Of a stretch of DNA of 64,000 nucleotides, positions 34,693 through 42,152 are shown piece by piece. The notes beneath the pieces were generated by a model. That model saw only the letters and a program-made list of their open reading frames with translations, was not told the DNA's origin and did not search any database. The number at the start of each line of letters is the position of its first letter. Position 1 is the first letter of the stretch. Origin of the DNA: an uncultured Lachnospiraceae bacterium (GTDB lineage Bacteria; Bacillota; Clostridia; Lachnospirales; Lachnospiraceae). A program made the translations under genes and the position numbers. The stretch is from contig CAJTPU010000003.1 in assembly GCA_910578335.1 (NCBI GenBank), forward strand, positions 115,311 through 179,310. Reading direction: 5' to 3'.

Positions 34693-37056
34693 CTAATCCT
34701 CCGAAAGCATCTTTACCGGCTCGATTCGGCGTATCCTTGCCGCACTGATGAAACAGGCAGCGACCGCAATTGCCATAATTCCTGAAATCGTGACCCAAAA
34801 CCATACCGGTGCAATGGACAGTTCACATTTTCGGATGCCAAAGCCGGAAAGAAACGCTGCGGTGAGAGGGCTGATGAAACATTTTCCCATTACTGCGCCC
34901 AAAAGAGCTCCCATAAGGATTACCGGTATGTTGATGAGCTCCATGTGCAGGATAAGCTGCCCCGTCGTAAACCCAATCGCCTTGTTAATACCGTAATTTT
35001 TCCTTTCCTTTGTAATTTTCGCTTTTACCAAAAGAAGTTCCACCATAACCACTACCACAATCGTGATACTCACAAATATAAGGCAGATAAGCTTCATCGC
35101 AAAACAAATCGTGGACATGGTATCCTCCACCAGCTTTGCCGATTCGGAAACGTTCAAATCCGGAAACGCCTCCGTCATTTTTGTCTGCACATCCGCAAAA
35201 GTAATTCCCTCCTGCAGATACAGGTAAAGCGTCGTGGACGGTATTTCCCCGTTTAACCGCTGCGCGCCCTCACTGCTCACCATCGCCTTGATTCCGGCAT
35301 TGTTGAATTTCTGGTCCAATCCCGAAACATAATAGTCTTTGCGTTCGCCGATACCCTCTACATAGATAATATCGCCTACCCCCACGGAAAGCCTTTCCGC
35401 CGCTATCACCGTTATCACAATCTCATTGTCATACAGAGGAAGCCGCCCTTCCACCAGCATTTCATTTTTGATATCCTGCGGCACCTTGTGCACATCGCAG
35501 GTCAGACTAAGCTGCTCCTCCCCACTGTAAAGTCTGACAGAACAATTATTATAATACAGTACCTTTTCTACCTCCTGCCATTCCTCCAGCAGCCTGCCCG
35601 CATCATCAAGATTTTCCCCCGTGACAAAAACATCTCCCATTTCTATTCCGCTCATCTGCAGAAGTTTATCATTATTTGCCGCAAAATTCTGATACAATCC
35701 AAATCCGATTACCGTCACAAGCGCCTGCAGTGCAATAATACAAAATACTGATAAATTTTTTCGTTTTTCTCCCAATATGCTTTTCCCTGCGATGGCAAGA
35801 TTCTCCGGCAGCCTGCAGGTATGAAGCGGAAAATAATTCTTTTTGAAATTATGCGTATGAACGCCTCCACGCAGTGCATCGAGCACCGTGACCTGCCTGT
35901 ATACCCTGCCTGTAAAAAACGTCGTCAGACAAATTACGCCCAAAAGTGTAAGGAAGGAAATAGCCGCTGCCTGTACCGAAATCCCTGCTTTCCAGCTAAG
36001 TCCCAGCAGCATACCCTCCAGACTGCCCACCAGACGGCTTCCCAAAATTCCCGCCACAACACCAATCACACCTCCCAAGGCGGCAATTCCCGTCATTTCC
36101 AGAAACAACGCCGCCCGAAGCTGCGCCGACGTATATCCCGACGCTTCTAGAATTCCAATATTTTTCAAATTTAACTCCACAAAGTCCCGCACGGAAAACC
36201 GGATAATGATGACAGCTACCGCTAAAATTAATACGGAAAACAACAGAATAATACCCATCCCGATATTGGACATAATGGAAACGCCATGGCTCATGGCAGT
36301 CCAGTTTAAGCCCAGGTTCATGGCATTTGCCAGCTCCGGAATTTCCTTCGTCAACAATGACGACACCTTTTCCTCAAATTTCCATGCGCTTTCTCCTTCT
36401 CTCAGACGCGCCTTGTACTGTCGGTAACAGGCTTCTGAAAGCGCAGGCTCCTCCTCAAGCATATCCGTCATACACGCATCCGTAATATAACAACTATAAA
36501 TGCTGATATTCAAAGGATTGGCAAAAAACGGGTCCTCTACAAAGCCTGCCACCGTAAACCGGTATTCCTTCTCACAGAGCGTCAGATAAATGGTATCCCC
36601 GACTTCATACCCCCCTCCATATTTCAGGTAACTTGGGAGAAGAATCGCATCATAAGCAGGATTCTCCACTGCAGGTATCTGTCCAAGCAGCCTTCTTTCT
36701 TCCATAGAACCAAATAAAAAACCATATTCCGCCGCTTCCTTCTCCAAATCCTTCCGATACTTCGCGCCAATCACATAAAGACAGCCGCCCGCTTCAAATT
36801 CCTCCACCTCTTCCTGCTCTGTCAAAAGCGTCGTCAGGCGCTCCTCACAGTCAATATTTGTCATGTAAAACCAGTCCGGCGCGTGCATCTCCTCATATGC
36901 CTCGTCAATTACCCTTTCCGTTCCTGTCAGCACCGATATACTGACATACAAAAGCAGTGCCGCCAGCGCCACTAAAAAAAGCAGAACCACCGTATCGCCT
37001 TTTTTCTTTTTGATATTGTTTTTGGCAATAAACCACAGAGAGCCCATCACTACCAC
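34693..37056 (-). CDS. ABC transporter permease, FtsX/MacB type
   Basis: A 787-residue permease with two FtsX-like units: one helix (~20-45), a large extracytoplasmic domain, helices near 260-390, then a second helix/extracytoplasmic domain unit with three C-terminal helices (~655-780). Such permeases work by mechanotransmission in lipoprotein handling, peptide export or antimicrobial-peptide resistance. The GTG start at 37056 overlaps the stop of the ATPase gene and lies seven bases after GGAGG; an ATG at 37047 would be 16 bases away. Downstream genes are on the same strand but have their own promoter. Confidence 0.85.
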   Translation of the reverse strand: MVVMGSLWFIAKNNIKKKKGDTVVLLFLVALAALLLYVSISVLTGTERVIDEAYEEMHAPDWFYMTNIDCEERLTTLLTEQEEVEEFEAGGCLYVIGAKYRKDLEKEAAEYGFLFGSMEERRLLGQIPAVENPAYDAILLPSYLKYGGGYEVGDTIYLTLCEKEYRFTVAGFVEDPFFANPLNISIYSCYITDACMTDMLEEEPALSEACYRQYKARLREGESAWKFEEKVSSLLTKEIPELANAMNLGLNWTAMSHGVSIMSNIGMGIILLFSVLILAVAVIIIRFSVRDFVELNLKNIGILEASGYTSAQLRAALFLEMTGIAALGGVIGVVAGILGSRLVGSLEGMLLGLSWKAGISVQAAAISFLTLLGVICLTTFFTGRVYRQVTVLDALRGGVHTHNFKKNYFPLHTCRLPENLAIAGKSILGEKRKNLSVFCIIALQALVTVIGFGLYQNFAANNDKLLQMSGIEMGDVFVTGENLDDAGRLLEEWQEVEKVLYYNNCSVRLYSGEEQLSLTCDVHKVPQDIKNEMLVEGRLPLYDNEIVITVIAAERLSVGVGDIIYVEGIGERKDYYVSGLDQKFNNAGIKAMVSSEGAQRLNGEIPSTTLYLYLQEGITFADVQTKMTEAFPDLNVSESAKLVEDTMSTICFAMKLICLIFVSITIVVVVMVELLLVKAKITKERKNYGINKAIGFTTGQLILHMELINIPVILMGALLGAVMGKCFISPLTAAFLSGFGIRKCELSIAPVWFWVTISGIMAIAVAACFISAARIRRIEPVKMLSED

Positions 37057-37805
37057 CCCATTTCCTCCAGAAATTTTTTCAGCCTTTCGTGCCTTTCCCC
37101 GTCGCCGCTCTGATATGCGCCGAGCGCAAGCTCTCCTGTGATTACGCCATCCTTTAAATACAGCACTCTGCTCCCGCGCCGCGCCGCCTTCATATCGTGG
37201 GTCACCATCACAATCGTCTGCCCGTTTTCATGAATCTTGGTCAGGATATCCAGAATCCGCCTCGTGTTCTCGGAATTTAGAGCGCCCGTCGGCTCGTCTG
37301 CAAACAGTATCTCCGGCGAGTTGATAATCCCCCGCACCATCGCCGCCCGCTGCTGCTCGCCGCCGGAAAGCTGTGTCGGAAACTTGCAAAAAGAACTTTC
37401 CGAAAGCCCCACTGCAAGCAGCAGCTCCTTTGCTTCCTCCGCCAGCTCCTTCCTGCCCCTCCCCGACAAAAAACCGCTGACCATAACATTGTCCAGAATA
37501 CTCATGGTATCGTTCAAATAATTTTGCTGAAATACAAAACCGCAGTGCTTTCTCCTAAAAACCGCAAGCTTATCATTGCTATATTTTGATATTTCCTCTC
37601 CCCTGTAGGAAATGCTTCCCAGCGTCGGTCTGTCCATACCCGACAGCGCATACAAAAGCGTGCTCTTTCCCGAACCGGAGTTCCCCATAATCACGGCAAA
37701 CTCTCCCTTTTCCACCGTCAGATTCAAATTTTTTAACACATGCTGCTGCACGCTTCCGTTTGAAAACGTCTTGCACAAATCCTTAGCCGTAAGTATTGCT
37801 TCCAT
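37050..37805 (-). CDS. ABC transporter ATP-binding protein of the MacB/LolD class
   Basis: A 251-residue ATPase with Walker A GNSGSGKST, Q-loop in FVFQQNYLNDTMSIL, signature LSGGEQQR, Walker B ILFADEPTGALN and the H-loop in VMVTHDMKAA. DEPTGALN is characteristic of transporters coupled to FtsX-like permeases. It overlaps the permease gene by seven bases. The ATG at 37805 is preceded by GGGAG, which lies at the edge of a palindromic repeat. Upstream are response-regulator-like boxes (37957-37995), so it is probably induced by a two-component system. Confidence 0.93.
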   Translation of the reverse strand: MEAILTAKDLCKTFSNGSVQQHVLKNLNLTVEKGEFAVIMGNSGSGKSTLLYALSGMDRPTLGSISYRGEEISKYSNDKLAVFRRKHCGFVFQQNYLNDTMSILDNVMVSGFLSGRGRKELAEEAKELLLAVGLSESSFCKFPTQLSGGEQQRAAMVRGIINSPEILFADEPTGALNSENTRRILDILTKIHENGQTIVMVTHDMKAARRGSRVLYLKDGVITGELALGAYQSGDGERHERLKKFLEEMGW

Positions 37806-37808
37806 ATC

Positions 37809-37907
37809 TCTCCCTTCTGCGCTGCTTTTCTTATGCCGGACCATGCGGCTTACGGGCTTGTGCCGCTCCTTTTAGAGCGCGCAGCGCTCAAACACAAGTC
37901 CCGTAAG
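37809..37907. repeat. Palindromic repeat, copy 2 (upstream of the ABC ATPase gene)
   Basis: Same plan as copy 1: TTCTGCGCTGCTT beside the start codon, a GCCG/CGGC hairpin (37835-37849), then an outer stem CTTACGGGCTTGTG (37849-37862) with CACAAGTCCCGTAAG (37893-37907), holding an inner GCTC/GAGC hairpin. The complement of its left edge supplies the SD of the ATPase gene. Confidence 0.65.
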
Positions 37908-37929
37908 GGAAGTTTCCCCCGACATCCCC

Positions 37930-37996
37930 ATTATAAGGCACCGCCCGGGAAAAAGTCTTAATCTGATTCCTGTCTATTCCTTAACTGATTCTTAAA
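37930..37996 (-). promoter_or_regulatory. Promoter of the FtsX-type ABC operon with OmpR-like direct repeats
   Basis: Minus-strand TATAAT (37930-37935) has a poor -35 (AGACTT, 17 bases upstream). Just upstream, TTAAG occurs at 37991-37995 and 37980-37984, exactly 11 bases apart, with AATCAG at 37985-37990 and again at 37963-37968, and another TTAAG at 37957-37961. Repeats at helical spacing before a weak -35 are typical of activation by an OmpR-family regulator. The response regulator at 43437-44192 is a candidate. Confidence 0.55.
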
Positions 37997-38198
37997 TCAT
38001 CCTGTTCTTGCCAATTTTCTGTTTTCATGGATTTTCAAAAATGTTCTTTTCTTTTTGAGGAAGTTGTGATATTATGCATACATAAGATTTTTCTGTTTTT
38101 TCTTTTCTCGTTTTGTTTTTGATGATTCAGCGTCTTTATTCCTTTTACACATTTTCCATGCCGCCTCGCTTGAAGCACTAACATGCGATGCCAATATC
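37997..38198. other. AT-rich intergenic stretch without a recognised gene
   Basis: About 200 bases between the ABC operon regulatory region and the first toxin cassette. It is T-rich (runs such as TTTTCTTTTTGAGG and CTGTTTTTTC). I see no open reading frame, convincing promoter or hairpin. Confidence 0.5.
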
Positions 38199-38279
38199 AT
38201 GACAATATTATATATTTACCAAGGAGCCGGAGGGGCGACACATTCCAGCCACCTACTACATAGAAAGGAGCTGGTGCCG

Positions 38280-38366
38280 GTGATAACATGGATAGACCTT
38301 TTTACATTTATCATCATGCTTTGTGCTGTTATAACCCTTGTCAGAAATGATAAGCATAAAAAATAG
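38280..38366 (+). CDS. Type I toxin, small hydrophobic holin-like peptide, copy 1
   Basis: A 28-residue peptide, GTG start, reading MITWIDLFTFIIMLC then AVITLVRNDKHKK. One hydrophobic helix followed by a charged tail is the plan of TxpA/BsrG and Hol_Tox peptides. AAGGAG lies nine bases before the GTG. In the mRNA, CCAGC near 38244 can pair with GCTGG next to the SD, a possible translation block. The stop overlaps the terminator stem at 38358-38400. A 29-residue relative lies 300 bases downstream. Too short for standard gene finding; support comes from the conserved duplicate and flanking RNA signals. Confidence 0.82.
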   Translation: MITWIDLFTFIIMLCAVITLVRNDKHKK

Positions 38367-38400
38367 CGCCCTCTCCCTAGCACGGTAGGCGCTATTTTTT
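38358..38400. terminator. Bidirectional terminator, toxin cassette 1
   Basis: AAAAAATAGCGCC (38358-38370) pairs with GGCGCTATTTTTT (38388-38400). It serves both the toxin mRNA and the antisense RNA. In cassette 2 the A-T pair before GCGCC is replaced by G-C, so the stem is conserved by compensation. Confidence 0.85.
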
Positions 38401-38454
38401 CTAAACTTACCTTACGGGGCGGCTGGAACGAATCCAGCTTCCGGCTCTCTTGTT
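38358..38454 (-). ncRNA. Antisense RNA antitoxin, copy 1
   Basis: A predicted ~97-base minus-strand RNA from the promoter at 38461-38489 to the shared terminator. It overlaps the 3' end of the toxin mRNA, as RatA does with txpA. Its 5' part folds GCTGG-loop-CCAGC; the second copy has GCTAG-loop-CTAGC at the same place, a covarying stem. Start and length are inferred from the promoter, not measured. Confidence 0.75.
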
Positions 38455-38460
38455 AAGTAT

Positions 38461-38489
38461 ATTATAGGTCACCCACCGTCAAAAGTCAA
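38461..38489 (-). promoter_or_regulatory. Sigma-A promoter of antisense RNA 1
   Basis: TTGACT (38484-38489), 17-base spacer and TATAAT (38461-38466) on the minus strand, pointing back into toxin 1. Confidence 0.85.
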
Positions 38490-38584
38490 ACAAAACTGCA
38501 CCATGACAATATCATATGCTTACCAGGGGAGCCGAAGGGGCGATATGCCAGCAGCCAGACGTTTAAGGAAGGGAGCTGGTGCCG

Positions 38585-38674
38585 ATGGTTACATACAGCG
38601 ATTTATTCACTTTTGTAATTATGCTTTGCGCGGTTATAACTCTTGTTTTGACCATTAAAAAACGCAAAAAGTAG
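38585..38674 (+). CDS. Type I toxin, small hydrophobic holin-like peptide, copy 2
   Basis: A 29-residue peptide, MVTYSDLFTFVIMLC then AVITLVLTIKKRKK, closely related to copy 1, with the identical core MLCAVITLV. It has one membrane helix and a basic tail. GGGAG lies nine bases before the ATG. A GCCAGC segment upstream (38547 region) can pair with GCTGGT at the SD. The stop sits in the terminator stem. Together with its antisense RNA it forms the second of two tandem ~300-base cassettes. Confidence 0.85.
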   Translation: MVTYSDLFTFVIMLCAVITLVLTIKKRKK

Positions 38675-38709
38675 CGCCCTCGCTCTGGTAAGGTAAGGCG
38701 CTACTTTTT
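38666..38709. terminator. Bidirectional terminator, toxin cassette 2
   Basis: AAAAAGTAGCGCC (38666-38678) pairs with GGCGCTACTTTTT (38697-38709), with T runs on both strands. Confidence 0.85.
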
Positions 38710-38763
38710 GTAGTTTCACCATTGCCGGCGGCTAGGTATACTCTAGCTTTCGGCTCTCTTGTT
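38666..38763 (-). ncRNA. Antisense RNA antitoxin, copy 2
   Basis: A predicted ~98-base minus-strand RNA, the homologue of copy 1. It begins with AACAAGAGAGCCG, has the GCTAG/CTAGC hairpin and ends at the shared terminator. It overlaps the toxin 2 mRNA 3' end. Confidence 0.75.
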
Positions 38764-38769
38764 AAGCAT

Positions 38770-38798
38770 ATTATAGCAATGCTGTCATCACATGTCAA
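38770..38798 (-). promoter_or_regulatory. Consensus sigma-A promoter of antisense RNA 2
   Basis: TTGACA (38793-38798), 17-base spacer and TATAAT (38770-38775): a perfect consensus on the minus strand. Such strength fits an antitoxin RNA that must be in excess. Confidence 0.9.
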
Positions 38799-38872
38799 TC
38801 GGTTGACGCTTTATTCTCTCAATCCTTCTCGCTATCCGCAGCAAAGAGCAGTTACTTATTCCTTTCTACATT

Positions 38873-40777
38873 TTACTGCACTGTGATTTCTCCCGTCGTT
38901 TCGTCGATTATCATGACATGAAGCAGCTTATCCTTGCAAACTGCCGCATAAACGCTTCTTTGCACTTCTCCCCCCTCATCCTTTTGTACACTACCTACAT
39001 AGACGATAACATCCCCGTCCACCGCAGCTACTCGAAAAAGTATCACAGGACTTTCCGGCTCCGTTTGGCTATAGTCTTCCAAAAAATCAGCCAACGCTTC
39101 CTGTATTGCCTTCTCTGCCACGCTGCCGTTACTGCTCTCCTTTGTCAGACAGTGAATGGATGCCGGCAATTTGGGCTCCAGCGTTCCTCCGCCGTCAAAG
39201 ATAAAATCCCCTATGCGGAATGCACTGGTAAACCAAAGCGTGTCATTGACGTCGCGAACTTCTGTAATCTGATACTCCTGCGGCGTCTCCGGTCTGAATT
39301 CCGCTATCAGCCACAGAGGACCTTCATAGTCATCATAGGAATCCATCGGCGATATGTCAAAAGTCAGAATAACCACATTTCTTTCCCCGTCATAAAAACA
39401 ACCGTCCTGATACCAGTAAACCGGTCCGCCCTGAAAAGAGCGTTCTGCCAGGCTGTATGCGCTCAAATCAATGGTAACATCCTTCAGCAGCATTCCTTCC
39501 TTTGGTTTCAGCCAGTCAATCTTATACACATAACCATTTTCCGGCGCTCCGCCCCCCTGCCCGCTGTCATATCCGGTTTCCACATCCTCCGGCTTTGCAA
39601 CACCATAATTCATTTGCAGCCCATTATCCGCTCCCAGACACAGAACCGGTCCTTGTTTCTGCGCTGCCTCCCACTGCTCCAGAATCGGACGAAAATATTC
39701 CGGATATTCGCTGTAGGGCGCTTTCGCCGCCCTTGATGTGGCAAAAAATACTACCACAATCACAATGACAATTGCTGCTGCCAGTGTTCCCCATAAAGAA
39801 AGTCTTTTTATTTTCATAATCGCACGAATCCTTTCTCTCATCACATTTTTACTAAAACTATTGCAAAACGGCAGCATTCCGCTTTTTTTCTCTTCCATGC
39901 TGATAAGCAGGTGGGCGTAAACTGCCTTATTGCTCTCACCCATCCTGCGCAGTACGCTCTCATCGCACAAAAGCTCCATATCCCGCCCTAACAGCAGATA
40001 CATCACCCATACCAGGGGATTGAACCAGTGAAGAACACAGCAGCACACCATAACCAGCTTTGTCACGGTGTCAAAATGGCAGATATGCACATACTCATGC
40101 AGCAATACATAATGCAGCCCTTCCTTATCCGCCCAATCCGTTTTTTTCGGCAGCAGAATCACCGGCTTTAAAATACCATAGGTCAAAGGCGCCCCAATTC
40201 GGTCAGACTGTCTGACAGTGACCAAACGCCGCAGTCTGTGCGCGGACAGCCATTCGTCCACCAAAGGCTCTGCAACCGGCAGGGATGTCGCAAATTCCAG
40301 ACGGCATCGCACATACCAGAAAGTAAAAAATATCCCGCAGGCAGCCGCGCCGGCACACCACAGCAAAAACCATACCGATATTCTCCCCGTATGCGCTCCC
40401 GTAAAGAAGCTTTCTGCACCTGCCGGCAATGTGTGAAGGATAGAGTCTTGTTCCTGCGAGCTCTCTCCTATCGCGCCGCCTTCCTTTTGGAGCGCCTCCT
40501 CCGGCAAGCCCGTTGTCTCCCCAGCATTCATTCTGTCAAAAGCGGCGGCAAATCCACCCTCCCTTGCAAACGAATACACACTGTACTCTGAGGCTATGGA
40601 AATCGGAACCAGCAGCCTGCAAAGCGCAATGCCCCACAAAACCAAGAAAGTTCTTTTAGGCAGCCTGTTAACGAAAAAAATACGCAGCACTGCAACGGCT
40701 GCAATCAGTACCGCCCCATAAAAACTCATCCGTAACAGTGAACAGCTCTCTATCTGCAGCATAAGCGCCCCCGTCAT
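38873..40777 (-). CDS. M56 (BlaR1-like) membrane metalloprotease sensor, module 2
   Basis: A 634-residue sensor-protease. Helices near 17-35, 42-62 and 133-155 precede the cytoplasmic protease with LLHEYVH (His227, Glu228, His231) and GRDMELLCDESVLRR (264-278). A helix at ~327-346 leads to a ~285-residue extracytoplasmic domain of unknown type. No penicillin-binding motifs are present. The ATG overlaps the upstream blaI stop by four bases (ATGA), so the pair is translationally coupled, unlike module 1. No further gene is in the operon; the toxin cassettes follow. Confidence 0.87.
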   Translation of the reverse strand: MTGALMLQIESCSLLRMSFYGAVLIAAVAVLRIFFVNRLPKRTFLVLWGIALCRLLVPISIASEYSVYSFAREGGFAAAFDRMNAGETTGLPEEALQKEGGAIGESSQEQDSILHTLPAGAESFFTGAHTGRISVWFLLWCAGAAACGIFFTFWYVRCRLEFATSLPVAEPLVDEWLSAHRLRRLVTVRQSDRIGAPLTYGILKPVILLPKKTDWADKEGLHYVLLHEYVHICHFDTVTKLVMVCCCVLHWFNPLVWVMYLLLGRDMELLCDESVLRRMGESNKAVYAHLLISMEEKKSGMLPFCNSFSKNVMRERIRAIMKIKRLSLWGTLAAAIVIVIVVVFFATSRAAKAPYSEYPEYFRPILEQWEAAQKQGPVLCLGADNGLQMNYGVAKPEDVETGYDSGQGGGAPENGYVYKIDWLKPKEGMLLKDVTIDLSAYSLAERSFQGGPVYWYQDGCFYDGERNVVILTFDISPMDSYDDYEGPLWLIAEFRPETPQEYQITEVRDVNDTLWFTSAFRIGDFIFDGGGTLEPKLPASIHCLTKESSNGSVAEKAIQEALADFLEDYSQTEPESPVILFRVAAVDGDVIVYVGSVQKDEGGEVQRSVYAAVCKDKLLHVMIIDETTGEITVQ

Positions 40778-41133
40778 TCCAGTTCCCCAACAATCTGCTT
40801 CAGCTCGTCAATCTGCTGTGCCGAAAGCTTTTTCCTGCCAAGCAGCGCTGCAAACAATTTGTCAGCGCAGCCATCGTAAATCTTATTTATCAGTTCATTC
40901 GTCTCTGCCTCCTGCACCTGCTCCTTCGGTATCAGCGCATGACACATAAAATTCGGTTCGGAGCGCACAATCGCACCCTTTTTGATACATCTCTTAATCA
41001 GCGTATAAGTTGTGTTTATGTTCCAGCCCGTTTCCTCTCCCAAAACGCCCGCTATATACTTTGCCGTACAATCCCCCTCCCGCCAGAGTACGCCCATCAC
41101 TTTAAGCTCTGCGTCAAACAATTTGATGTCCAT
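40774..41133 (-). CDS. BlaI/MecI-family transcriptional repressor, module 2
   Basis: A 119-residue winged-helix repressor, with AELKVMGVLWREGDCTA, the recognition region TGWNINTTYTLIKR and the C-terminal ALLGRKKLSAQQIDEL. The start is the ATG at 41133 (MDIKLFDAEL), after AGGAAGCGG and GGAGG. The upstream TTG reading is less likely. It probably binds the dyad that covers its own promoter (41167-41210). Confidence 0.9.
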   Translation of the reverse strand: MDIKLFDAELKVMGVLWREGDCTAKYIAGVLGEETGWNINTTYTLIKRCIKKGAIVRSEPNFMCHALIPKEQVQEAETNELINKIYDGCADKLFAALLGRKKLSAQQIDELKQIVGELE

Positions 41134-41166
41134 CCGCTTCCTGTCCTCCGCTTTCCCCAAACATAT

Positions 41167-41223
41167 AAGACTACAGTAGTATATCTGTGCTTCTATACTA
41201 CTGCAGTCTTACGCGTTTGTCAA
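41167..41223 (-). promoter_or_regulatory. Promoter and operator of BlaI module 2
   Basis: Minus-strand TTGACA (41218-41223), 17-base spacer and TAGTAT (41195-41200). A 17-base dyad with one mismatch, 41167-41183 with 41194-41210, spans the -10 and start point. Each arm contains ACTACTG/CAGTAGT. It differs from the operators of modules 1 and 3. Confidence 0.8.
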
Positions 41224-41224
41224 T

Positions 41225-42106
41225 TTATTTTATTTTTTCATAAAAAGCAAACAGCTCTTCCAATGCATGATTCTGCAGGATGGGAACTGCCTGCCAAATC
41301 AATTCCCTGTCCCAGTCCCACCACCTTATCTCCAGCAGTTTTTGAATATCCGCATCGCAAAACCTTTTCCTTATCGGTTTTGCCGGCACGCCTCCCACAA
41401 TGGTATACGGCTCTACCGCCCCGGTCACACATGCATTTGCAGCGACGACACTCCCATCGCCAATGGTGACGCCGGACATAATCTTCGCACCGCCCGCTAT
41501 CCATACGTCGTTTCCAATCGTAATATCTCCTTTTGAACATGGATGTCCGGTTATAAAGGAAAACTCCGGCATAATTGCATTAAAGGGATATGTGGTGCAC
41601 CATTCCGTCCGGTGGTCTCCCCCCAGCACTATCCTTACATCAGGTCCTATAGAACAAAATTTTCCTATTTTCAGCTTCGTATCGCCCCCATAATGTTCTA
41701 TCACGGGTATTCCATAGGTAAAATCGCCAATCTCAATTTGCGGGCCGCCGTATATACTTTGATTCTTTTCCCGCAGTCTCTCCGCATAGTAATCCATTTT
41801 GAAGCGGGGAGGCAGAAATGCGGTAATTTCAATTTCCATCTTGATTTTTTCAGGCGGAAACTGCCGCAGGCACAAAATGCGTTGATATTTTCGATTCCGC
41901 TCCACATCGCTGCATAAAAAAACAATATCATAACAAGGAAGCAGCTCTTCCATTTGCGAAACAGGCTTTATTTCACATTCAAACCGGTCAGAACCGGCTC
42001 TGTCCTCCGATATGACAAGCTCCAGCTCAAACATCTCTTCCGCACACGAAAGCCACTTCAGCAGACGTTCCATATCATCCATTTTTCCAATTAACAACGT
42101 TTTCAC
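41225..42106 (-). CDS. Left-handed-beta-helix acetyltransferase (CatB/Vat-like) with an N-terminal extension
   Basis: A 293-residue protein. The C-terminal ~175 residues follow the xenobiotic acetyltransferase plan: GKFCSIGPDVRIVLGGDHRTEW with the likely catalytic His, TTYPFNAI, GNDVWIAGGAKIMSGVTIGDGSVV and YTIVGGVPAKPIRKRF. The N-terminal ~115 residues (MKTLLIGKMDDMERLL, YDIVFLCSD) look like a small Rossmann-type domain, comparable with PglD-type sugar acetyltransferases. A sugar or glycan substrate is thus as likely as an antibiotic. A GTG start with GGAGG and GGAG upstream is used. The gene ends next to the -35 of BlaI module 2. Confidence 0.75.
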   Translation of the reverse strand: MKTLLIGKMDDMERLLKWLSCAEEMFELELVISEDRAGSDRFECEIKPVSQMEELLPCYDIVFLCSDVERNRKYQRILCLRQFPPEKIKMEIEITAFLPPRFKMDYYAERLREKNQSIYGGPQIEIGDFTYGIPVIEHYGGDTKLKIGKFCSIGPDVRIVLGGDHRTEWCTTYPFNAIMPEFSFITGHPCSKGDITIGNDVWIAGGAKIMSGVTIGDGSVVAANACVTGAVEPYTIVGGVPAKPIRKRFCDADIQKLLEIRWWDWDRELIWQAVPILQNHALEELFAFYEKIK

Positions 42107-42152
42107 CGTCTCCGTATTCCTCCCATCACAGATTCCGCCGTTTTTTTAACCG

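Noticed and set aside
38199..38280. Plus-strand promoters for the two toxin mRNAs
   Set aside because: Both cassettes share TGACAATAT followed by an AT-rich stretch, but no -35/-10 pair with proper spacing could be assigned.
38199..38798. CRISPR-like or simple tandem repeat
   Set aside because: There are only two ~300-base units with diverged sequence, coding capacity and promoters; a toxin-antitoxin duplication explains them better.
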